Made by a program: the position numbers and the translations under genes
Source: Marinilabiliales bacterium
GTDB taxonomy: Bacteria; Bacteroidota; Bacteroidia; Bacteroidales; UBA12077
Direction of reading: 5' to 3'
Length of the DNA: 11,123 nt
NCBI GenBank assembly: GCA_002869305.1
Contig: PKTC01000031.1
Span: 1-11,123 of the forward strand
Notes under the pieces: model-generated
Database searches by the model: none
Seen by the model: only the letters and a program-made list of their open reading frames with translations
What the model was told of the DNA's origin: nothing
Shown: piece after piece, positions 1 to 5,244 of the stretch
Numbering within the stretch: the first letter of the stretch is position 1
Layout: each line of letters starts with the position of its first letter

Positions 1-746
1 CTTGCTTGAATAACCACAGTTGTTGAATATTCTTTACGATCTTCTTCTTTCTGATGGAATATAGGACGTGCATTAATAAATTTATTCACACACATCAGGT
101 TAAAAAAAGGTAAGCGAGCAAAATATCTATTAAAAATATACGAAAGAAGTGGAATATTAATGGGTATCAATAAACTTCGAGTTGTCCTAAAAGATTCAAA
201 ATCTGCCAGATAAAGCAAGTTTGCAATATCATTACGTGTTAACCAATTTTTACGTGGGCTGCGCTTTTTAATACCAAATAACTCTCCAAAACGTAATATA
301 GGTTCCCAAAAATGATTGTAGTAAGAAATAATAATTCTTGTTCTGGAATGGCATAGTTTCTTTATTGAATTTAAAACATCTAACACATTATCAAAATATC
401 CCAATACTCCTGTTAAAAGAACAACATCATACTTTTTATCGAGACTAATTTCTTCTGCTAACATATGATGAAATTCTATTTCTGGATGGTTTTTCTTTGC
501 TTCCTCAATCATTTTAGAGCTGAAATCAATTCCAACCTTTTCCTTTCCTTTCACTTCTGCCAAAGAATCACCATTGCCACATCCAATTTCAATTACAGAG
601 TTTTCATCCTGAATATAATAATTACAATACTTTGTAATATTTCTCCAGAAATATTGATATCTTCTTCTGTATTTTGAATAATTAGGAGCTAATTTCTCAA
701 AATATGAATGGAATTCTCGCGAACGGATAGACTTGATTTCAAGCAT
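1..746 (-). CDS. SAM-dependent methyltransferase fused to a GT2 glycosyltransferase (3' partial)
   Basis: The reading frame starts at an ATG (744-746), just after an in-frame stop at 756-758, and stays open for 248 codons to the window edge, so the C-terminus is missing. Residues 50-145 form a class I SAM methyltransferase fold. The glycine-rich SAM loop EIGCGNG is at 53-59, the acidic residue after strand 2 is D74 in GIDFS, and the strand 4/5 region is VVLLTGVLGYF followed by RTRIIISYYNHFWEP. Residues 145-230 (NWLTRNDIANLL, ARP) match the spacer I know from bacterial methyltransferase-GT2 fusions. The last visible residues, STTVVIQA (241-248), look like the first beta-strand of a GT2 domain, which usually continues as R-N-E-x-x-N-I; the next partial codon AG fits Arg. 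The protein probably makes or modifies a polyprenyl-linked sugar at the membrane. It is last in the visible glycan operon, 48 nt after the flippase-like gene. The methyltransferase call is firm; the GT2 call rests on few residues plus family knowledge. Confidence 0.85.
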   Translation of the reverse strand, partial: MLEIKSIRSREFHSYFEKLAPNYSKYRRRYQYFWRNITKYCNYYIQDENSVIEIGCGNGDSLAEVKGKEKVGIDFSSKMIEEAKKNHPEIEFHHMLAEEISLDKKYDVVLLTGVLGYFDNVLDVLNSIKKLCHSRTRIIISYYNHFWEPILRFGELFGIKKRSPRKNWLTRNDIANLLYLADFESFRTTRSLLIPINIPLLSYIFNRYFARLPFFNLMCVNKFINARPIFHQKEEDRKEYSTTVVIQA

Positions 747-794
747 AGAATTTATTTAAAATCGATAAAAGCAAACAAAAATAAAAAAATCTAG

Positions 795-1673
795 CTAAGA
801 AGCTGAATTATTATCATTTAATTTATGAGGAAAAATTAAAAAATATACACCACTAAACGATAAAATAGCTCTTAGTACATAAGTAAGTAACCCCAATGCA
901 ACGGCGATATTAACATCAACCTCTAAAAACTGTGAAGCATATACAAAAACTAATTCTCTTGAGCCAAAACCTCCCAAAGTTACTGGTATTGCAAAGATTA
1001 TTCCTGAAATTAGAAATAAAAACCAATAATCGTTAAAGCCTGATTGTAAACCTAAACCTAACAATAAAAAGTGTGCTGAAACCAGTTGTAAGAATTGTAT
1101 TATTACAGATTGAATTGTTGTTTTTGGTAAGGTTGATATATAATCTTTAAAAAACAATTTTAGAAAGAAGAAATAGACCAAATAACCTAAGGGTATTAAA
1201 AATACTAGAAAATTATTATACTTAAAATCATAACTTAAGAAGATAGTAGAAATGCTAATTAATATAAGTAAACCAAATAATCCACTAACTCTGTTAAGAA
1301 TAGAGGCCCAAATAATAGATTTTAAATTTGCATCCTGATTTTTTTTCAACCAATAAACCTTATATCCATCTCCACCAATTCCTCCTGGTAGAAACAAATT
1401 ATAAAACATACCAAGTAGGTATAATTTTAAGTTTTGGATATGATAAAGAATTATTTTCTTAGCTCTAAAAAATACGTTTAAACGATATGCTTCAATAATT
1501 TTTGAACCTCCCAATACTATTAACGCCAATAAAAAGTAGAATAGATTTACTGTCTTGATATTTAACCACAGTTCTGACATATCTATTTTTCTAACCACGA
1601 TATAAATTGCTAGTACAGTAACTACAAGTTTAAAAATGAAATTAAATATCTTTTTAAGTCTTTTTTTTTCCAC
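795..1673 (-). CDS. Flippase-like integral membrane protein (YbhN/AglD, LPG-synthase TM family)
   Basis: This 292-residue protein is made almost entirely of hydrophobic segments, about seven or eight of them (for example around residues 10-27, 43-57, 82-95, 131-147, 154-172, 188-207, 215-232 and 258-281). Two family signatures are visible: LPGGIGGDGYK at 95-105, and LGGFGSRE at 233-240, the P-x-x-x-GGxGxRE motif of this superfamily. Members are polytopic inner-membrane proteins tied to lysyl-phosphatidylglycerol synthesis or, as with AglD- and YbhN-like members near glycosyltransferases, to polyprenyl-sugar or glycolipid metabolism. The start codon is GTG (1671-1673): the frame is closed upstream by a stop at 1707-1709 and no ATG lies between. 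It sits between a sulfotransferase gene (64 nt upstream) and the methyltransferase-GT2 gene (48 nt downstream), which suggests a role in a lipid-linked glycan pathway. The actual substrate cannot be read from the sequence. Confidence 0.85.
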   Translation of the reverse strand: MEKKRLKKIFNFIFKLVVTVLAIYIVVRKIDMSELWLNIKTVNLFYFLLALIVLGGSKIIEAYRLNVFFRAKKIILYHIQNLKLYLLGMFYNLFLPGGIGGDGYKVYWLKKNQDANLKSIIWASILNRVSGLFGLLILISISTIFLSYDFKYNNFLVFLIPLGYLVYFFFLKLFFKDYISTLPKTTIQSVIIQFLQLVSAHFLLLGLGLQSGFNDYWFLFLISGIIFAIPVTLGGFGSRELVFVYASQFLEVDVNIAVALGLLTYVLRAILSFSGVYFLIFPHKLNDNNSAS

Positions 1674-1737
1674 AGATACAGTTTTAGATAGGGAGCGTAA
1701 ATATATTTAAATTTGGTTTAAGGAAAACTGGTGAAAT

Positions 1738-2778
1738 TCATATTTTGTCCTTCCATTTATATAGGTATTTATTAATTTGAATATCTAAATTAGAATTTTC
1801 TAATCGTTTTGAAGTTTGAAATGACTTATTTTCTTCAAATGTTCTATCTATCGTAAAGTCCCATTTTGAATTTAACTTATTTTCTAATTGGTTTCTAAAT
1901 TTTTCAGGATTTTCACAAAATTCATCATAATCTACAACCAAATATGAATCACTTGCTAACTTTTTTACTTGTTCAGTTAGAATTTTATCGAGCATTAAGA
2001 ACTGAACAGTGGCTGCTTCAATACTATTTTCATAATTATTTGTTTCAAAATCATGATTAGGGTATAAGCCCCATAATAAATCGTCTGTACCAAAAAAGTC
2101 TTTACTTGCTTTTAAGGTAGAGCGAATTACTGCTAAAGGATCTCTCTTAACTACAACAAAAAATGCATTTTGAAAAGTATCATTAAATAAAGGAATTAAT
2201 AATGAATTTCTGTTGTTTTTTGTGAGTATCGGTTTTTTATATGCAATAAATAAATTTGAGAAGTTACATATTAAATTTTGTTTTCTTTTATCATCTATTT
2301 TTTCAGGTAAGATATAATGATTTTCCCCAAACCATCTATCCCATAATTCATAACAATCACCTATTGAGAAGAAGCCTTTAGAAATGCCATAAAAGTTTCT
2401 ATAGGATTTATTTGATTTAGTATAAAATCTTGAAATCCATTTATGAAGATAATAACTGGATCGCTTAAATATAGAATTAAAATTACCTATAGGAAAAAAA
2501 TGAAAAACCTTTTCAACGAATTGCGATATTAGGGTTGACCCTGTTCTTTGTATACCTACAATAAAAATTATAGGTATTTCTTGATTTTCATTTTTCTTTA
2601 TGCTTAATCTTTCAATGATATAAAAGATGTAATCAATAGGTGCTAATAAAAGCTGTAAAAATTTTAGCCACAGAACATTATATGCTTCAGATTTAAAGCT
2701 AAATAGAATTTTAAATAAAATGTGAATTCCTTTTCTTAGTTTTAATCCTAATTTATTATAATCTTTTCCTTGACTCAT
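1738..2778 (-). CDS. Sulfotransferase family protein (PAPS-dependent)
   Basis: This 346-residue protein carries the two nucleotide-binding signatures of cytosolic/Golgi-type sulfotransferases. The 5'-phosphosulfate loop is FIVGIQRTGSTL at residues 72-83, and the 3'-phosphate segment is VVVKRDPLAVIRS at 208-220 (R212 and S220 are the expected ligands). It most resembles the Sulfotransfer_3 type. These enzymes move a sulfonate group from PAPS to a hydroxyl of a carbohydrate, lipid or peptide. The N-terminal ~60 residues contain a hydrophobic patch (FLQLLLAPIDYIFYII) that may hold it at the membrane. The ATG is 2 nt after the stop of the preceding glycosyltransferase fragment, so the two are almost certainly co-transcribed and probably translationally coupled. 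In this operon the likely acceptor is a sugar on a lipid-linked or surface glycan; that is inferred from context. No cysteine or PAPS-synthesis genes are in view. Confidence 0.87.
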   Translation of the reverse strand: MSQGKDYNKLGLKLRKGIHILFKILFSFKSEAYNVLWLKFLQLLLAPIDYIFYIIERLSIKKNENQEIPIIFIVGIQRTGSTLISQFVEKVFHFFPIGNFNSIFKRSSYYLHKWISRFYTKSNKSYRNFYGISKGFFSIGDCYELWDRWFGENHYILPEKIDDKRKQNLICNFSNLFIAYKKPILTKNNRNSLLIPLFNDTFQNAFFVVVKRDPLAVIRSTLKASKDFFGTDDLLWGLYPNHDFETNNYENSIEAATVQFLMLDKILTEQVKKLASDSYLVVDYDEFCENPEKFRNQLENKLNSKWDFTIDRTFEENKSFQTSKRLENSNLDIQINKYLYKWKDKI

Positions 2779-2780
2779 AT

Positions 2781-3653
2781 TTAGTAAAGAATTTCAAACA
2801 GGTAGGCAGGCTCATCAGCACCAATTGTCTGAATATGTTTAATCTTCTCAGGATATTTTTGCTGGATAAAATACAAATACCTTTGTACTGTATTAATTGT
2901 ATATTGCGTTTTTTGCAGAGGATGTTTTCTTAAACTTCCCATTATTACATACTTTACATTACGATCTTTCAACTTCTGCAATAACTCATCAGGATCTTCA
3001 GTTGTTATCCTGTATATTCCGTGAAACTCTCTTTTAGCATAAATGAACGAAATACTTGGTTTTCTGCAAGCAATCATAACCTCCTTCGGAACATTCTTTG
3101 CGGCCCATTGGCTCATTTTGATATAATTAATCCAATCAGGTGTCATTCCATAAAATTCATTACCTGCTAGCGATTCCATTAAATATTCGTCGTTTGCTTT
3201 AACTTTTTTGGTTGTAACATTTAGGTTGGTGAAAAACAAAATCACCAAAAGAATTGGCAGTAAAAATTGAATAAACCTATATGATTTTTGTTTACCCAAA
3301 TAATAAATACCAGAAAATAAAAACAAAAGAATTAAAGGTAAGTATACCAGAATTAATCTATCCTGATCCCAACGTGTTTGGACAATAACAAATGTAATGC
3401 CGACAAGAACAGCTAAATAAATACCAGTAAATAAGAGATATTTATTTTTCTTAAAAGCAAAGTAAATAGCAATAATAAATAAGGCATAAATAATTAGAGT
3501 TAAAAATGTATTGGGTTGAGGAAATTCAGGTCTTAATCCAATAAATTTATAGAGATGTTTTGATAAATACAGATTTGAATTACCTACAAACCTTTCAAAA
3601 AAACCCATCAGGTTTTCATTGCCTTTAGCTGCATCAAAGGGGTCTACTTGCAT
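2781..3653 (-). CDS. C-terminal half of the split GT39-like glycosyltransferase
   Basis: The open stretch follows the premature TAA in the same frame. If translated separately, it could restart at ATG 3651-3653 (290 residues) or at TTG 3663-3665 (294 residues); neither has a Shine-Dalgarno site, so re-initiation is doubtful. Membrane helices lie at about residues 48-66, 72-92, 100-119 and 128-143. TRWDQDRL (93-100) sits just before a helix and matches the conserved Arg/Gln-Asp-Arg motif in this part of the family. Residues 150-290 are a soluble domain (SQWAAKNVP, IACRKPSISF, VKYVIMGSLRK) like the C-terminal domain found in Bacteroidota homologues. The stop is 2 nt before the sulfotransferase ATG. 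Reading this as part of one broken gene is better supported than reading it as an independent gene. Confidence 0.65.
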   Translation of the reverse strand: MQVDPFDAAKGNENLMGFFERFVGNSNLYLSKHLYKFIGLRPEFPQPNTFLTLIIYALFIIAIYFAFKKNKYLLFTGIYLAVLVGITFVIVQTRWDQDRLILVYLPLILLFLFSGIYYLGKQKSYRFIQFLLPILLVILFFTNLNVTTKKVKANDEYLMESLAGNEFYGMTPDWINYIKMSQWAAKNVPKEVMIACRKPSISFIYAKREFHGIYRITTEDPDELLQKLKDRNVKYVIMGSLRKHPLQKTQYTINTVQRYLYFIQQKYPEKIKHIQTIGADEPAYLFEILY

Positions 3654-3671
3654 CAAACGATTCAACTGAGT

Positions 3672-4442
3672 TTAAAACTGAGAGTCACCAGAATGAAAAA
3701 GAAATTTTTTGATGAAATTAAACAATCCGAACTCAAAAGCAAATGCACCTGTTGTAAAAAAAGCACTTTTCCATTGTTTTGAGATTAAGAAGAATAAAAA
3801 TACTGCAATAAAAGCTCCATAACCAATACTTCTGGTTAAGCCAAGACAAAGTAAAAATACCCCAAGGATAAAATAGCTTCCCCAACTTTCTTTTATATTT
3901 GGTTCTTCATTTCTTGATACAAATGCATTAAAAAAATAAAAGAAGAAGAAAGCTTGTAAGAATAGATAAAAAGCTTCGGAATAAGTCTGGCTTGAATAAT
4001 ATAAGACATATGCATTAAATGAAATAATGATCATTACATATATCAAAAGAAATCCAGATACCCGTCCTTTAAATGCCCTATATAAAAAATATAAATGAAA
4101 AATAATTGCTACTAAAGATAACGATTTTAGCATGGTTATGTTTAATCCAAAAACCCAAATGAAAACGCTCATAACCATTGGATATAAAGGTCCCTGGAAG
4201 GTAGGAAACATAAACTCTTTGATGAACTTATATGCTCTGAAAATATAAGCAGAATCGTCACCTGCTTCACTAACTCTAAAATTGAACAAAAGAAAAGAAA
4301 AAAGAAGGGTGAAAACCATTGAAATCCAAAAGAAAACGTTGCCATTAGATTCAAAAAATTCATCCAGTTTTTCAAAAAAATCTTTCGATTTAACTTCTGG
4401 TTTGTTCTTCTTTGTTTTTAAGTTTTGTTTTACTTTCGACAT
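3672..4442 (-). CDS. N-terminal half of the split GT39-like glycosyltransferase
   Basis: This 256-residue open stretch starts at ATG 4440-4442 and ends at the premature TAA. I prefer this ATG to a TTG at 4509-4511, because the basic, lysine-rich N-terminus (MSKVKQNLKTKKNK) is a natural cytoplasmic tail and an AAGGA-like sequence lies just upstream, though very close. A first membrane helix is at about residues 37-55, followed by the luminal loop with GDDSAYIF (61-68), where GT-C enzymes keep their catalytic acidic residues. Further helices follow at about 87-102, 106-121, 128-146, 152-174 and 186-203, with QTYSEAFY between two of them. The stretch ends abruptly after a further helix, with FHSGDSQF. 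Alone it lacks the second half of the membrane domain and the C-terminal soluble domain, so it is unlikely to be active unless it pairs with the other half. Confidence 0.7.
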   Translation of the reverse strand: MSKVKQNLKTKKNKPEVKSKDFFEKLDEFFESNGNVFFWISMVFTLLFSFLLFNFRVSEAGDDSAYIFRAYKFIKEFMFPTFQGPLYPMVMSVFIWVFGLNITMLKSLSLVAIIFHLYFLYRAFKGRVSGFLLIYVMIIISFNAYVLYYSSQTYSEAFYLFLQAFFFFYFFNAFVSRNEEPNIKESWGSYFILGVFLLCLGLTRSIGYGAFIAVFLFFLISKQWKSAFFTTGAFAFEFGLFNFIKKFLFHSGDSQF

Positions 4443-4489
4443 AATCCTTCTTTCTGGGTTATTATTTTTATACAAAATATTACTTAACA

Positions 4490-4497
4490 CAAATGTA
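4490..4497 (-). promoter_or_regulatory. Candidate Bacteroidota -7 box for the glycan operon
   Basis: On the minus strand this reads TACATTTG, an exact match to the TAnnTTTG -7 consensus of the Bacteroidota primary sigma factor. It lies about 47 nt upstream of the ATG at 4442 and downstream of the hsp20 terminator, where a promoter is expected. I do not see a well-spaced TTTG-type -33 box; the nearest TTG is too close. It is therefore only a candidate in AT-rich DNA. Confidence 0.3.
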
Positions 4498-4542
4498 AAA
4501 AATAAATCCAAAAAGAATTAGTAATCATTTTAAAGGTATAAA

Positions 4543-4566
4543 TAAAAAAGCGGGCCTCTGCCCGCT
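4543..4566 (-). terminator. Rho-independent terminator of hsp20
   Basis: A perfect 7-bp GC-rich stem (AGCGGGC at 4549-4555 pairing with GCCCGCT at 4560-4566) encloses a 4-nt loop. On the minus strand it is followed directly by TTTTTTATTT. It begins 7 nt after the hsp20 stop codon. This separates hsp20 from the glycan operon on the same strand, which must then have its own promoter. The plus-strand flank is only moderately T-rich, so termination mainly serves the minus strand. Confidence 0.92.
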
Positions 4567-4573
4567 CCTTCTT

Positions 4574-5005
4574 TTATGAAATTTTAATTTCTTTTCTTGG
4601 TTTTTCTTTTACCTCATCACGCTTTGGAATTTCAATGCTTAGTATTCCATCCTTGTGATTTGCTCTAATCTTCTCCTGATCTACGCTTTCAGGTAAACTA
4701 AATGTTCTTTGGAATGTACTGTAGCTAAACTCTCTTCGAATGTATTTTTTCTTTTCATCAACATTTTTAGCTTCTCGTTCGGATGATATTGTTAAAACGT
4801 TATTATTTACGTCGATTTTAAAATCTTTCTTTTCTAATCCTGGTGCAGCAACTTCAATCATAAATGCATCCTTATTTTCAAGGACATTTACTTCTGGAAT
4901 TGTTTTGTTTACAGAAGAATCAAAAAAGTCAGACATAAAATCCTTGCCAAAAAAATCGTCAGTAAAACTTGGTAAAAATCTGCTGTTTCGTAACATTGGT
5001 ATCAT
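4574..5005 (-). CDS. hsp20: Hsp20/alpha-crystallin small heat-shock protein
   Basis: This 143-residue protein is a complete small heat-shock protein, an ATP-independent holdase that binds unfolding proteins in the cytoplasm as oligomers. The short N-terminal arm is rich in Phe/Asp (DDFFGKDFMSDFFDSS). The alpha-crystallin domain runs from about residue 36 to 135 and shows the usual landmarks: VNVLENKDAFMIEVAAPGLEKKDF, a central RREFSYSTFQRTFSLP, and the A-x-x-x-DGIL-x-IEIPK signature. The C-terminal tail ends in IKI, the I-x-I/V motif that docks between dimers. The ATG is supported by a strong Shine-Dalgarno site 8 nt upstream. The gene appears monocistronic, with its own terminator, and is divergent from the desulfurase-SelD fusion gene. 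Its upstream region holds an inverted repeat and a sigma-54-like sequence that could make it stress-inducible. Confidence 0.96.
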   Translation of the reverse strand: MIPMLRNSRFLPSFTDDFFGKDFMSDFFDSSVNKTIPEVNVLENKDAFMIEVAAPGLEKKDFKIDVNNNVLTISSEREAKNVDEKKKYIRREFSYSTFQRTFSLPESVDQEKIRANHKDGILSIEIPKRDEVKEKPRKEIKIS

Positions 5006-5012
5006 AACTTGG

Positions 5013-5020
5013 TCCTCCTA
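5013..5020 (-). promoter_or_regulatory. Strong Shine-Dalgarno site of hsp20
   Basis: The minus strand reads TAGGAGGA, with the AGGAGG core 8 nt before the ATG at 5005. This is a near-perfect match to the 16S rRNA tail and stands out, because the other genes here have no comparable site, as is usual for Bacteroidota. It confirms the start codon and points to high translation of hsp20. Confidence 0.8.
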
Positions 5021-5059
5021 TAGTTTAGTTAAACAATAATTTAATCTCAAAGACTAAAA

Positions 5060-5076
5060 TTCAAATTATATGCCAA
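5060..5076 (-). promoter_or_regulatory. Sigma-54-like promoter candidate upstream of hsp20
   Basis: The minus strand reads TTGGCA, six bases (TATAAT), then TTGAA. This fits the -24 element (TTGGCA) of sigma-54 promoters with correct spacing to a TTG at -12, although the expected C after TTG is an A. It lies 55 nt upstream of the hsp20 ATG. The TATAAT inside could instead act as an ordinary -10 sequence, but I see no good -35 for it. An activator gene is not in view. Confidence 0.3.
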
Positions 5077-5099
5077 TTCATATTTATGAAAAATTGGCA
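5071..5099. repeat. 29-bp inverted repeat in the hsp20 upstream region
   Basis: Perfect 8-bp arms TGCCAATT (5071-5078) and AATTGGCA (5092-5099) are separated by 13 bp. The inner sequence contains a second pairing, TCATA with TATGA, so a longer imperfect stem is possible. One arm overlaps the TTGGCA of the sigma-54-like candidate. The repeat may be a protein-binding site controlling hsp20 or the divergent gene. It has no GC-rich stem or T-run, so it is not a terminator. Confidence 0.5.
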
Positions 5100-5211
5100 G
5101 TTAATTCACACTCTCACAGGACATTATGATGAAATAAAATTATTTACATCTGTCAAAATTTCAGGAAAATTTAAGATACTTATTCTATTTCAAAATCAAT
5201 TAAGAGATGTT

Positions 5212-5225
5212 TCGTAAATTTACGA
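5212..5225. promoter_or_regulatory. Perfect 14-bp palindrome upstream of the desulfurase-SelD gene
   Basis: TCGTAAATTTACGA is a perfect palindrome ending 19 nt before the ATG at 5245. It could be an operator for a dimeric regulator. On the plus strand it also contains TAAATTTA, one base off the Bacteroidota -7 consensus TAnnTTTG, so it may simply be the promoter. No clear -33 TTTG is seen at the right distance. Confidence 0.35.
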
Positions 5226-5244
5226 TTTACAAAAGCTTCATAAA

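Larger units (their letters stand above)
2781..4442 (-). pseudogene. GT39/ArnT-like membrane glycosyltransferase interrupted by one in-frame TAA
   Basis: Two open stretches lie in the same frame, separated only by TAA at 3672-3674. Read through, they give one protein of about 553 residues, the normal size for a Bacteroidota GT-C (GT39/ArnT/PMT-like) enzyme. The N-terminal part has the early luminal acidic pair (GDDSAY, D62-D63) and several membrane helices. The C-terminal part has more helices, the TRWDQDRL motif before a helix, and a soluble C-terminal domain. The residues around the stop (GDSQF-stop-TQLNRLMQVDPFDAAKG) run on as I would expect for the intact family, so no residues seem lost and no frameshift is needed. 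One substitution, for example AAA, CAA or GAA to TAA, explains it. Either the gene is freshly inactivated, the base is a sequencing or assembly error, or two polypeptides are made. Such enzymes transfer a sugar from a polyprenyl phosphate donor outside the cytoplasmic membrane. The gene is first in the glycan operon. Confidence 0.75.

Noticed and set aside
465..677. Plus-strand open frame of 70 codons over the methyltransferase.
   Set aside because: The minus-strand frame carries an intact SAM-binding motif here, so this one is a shadow.
4440..4511. Upstream TTG start at 4509-4511 for the N-terminal glycosyltransferase half, adding 23 residues.
   Set aside because: It would put the translation start upstream of the candidate -7 box and add a second hydrophobic stretch before the basic tail; the ATG at 4442 gives a more natural N-terminus.
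4282..4521. Plus-strand open frame over the start of the glycosyltransferase gene.
   Set aside because: Its Lys/Phe-rich composition reflects the complementary strand of a lysine-rich tail and a membrane helix; there is no support for a gene.
5021..5060. Possible RNA thermometer (ROSE or fourU type) in the hsp20 leader.
   Set aside because: Only a weak 4-bp GTTT/AAAC hairpin is visible and it does not cover the AGGAGG site; the distant GTCCT complement of the Shine-Dalgarno site is too short and too far away.
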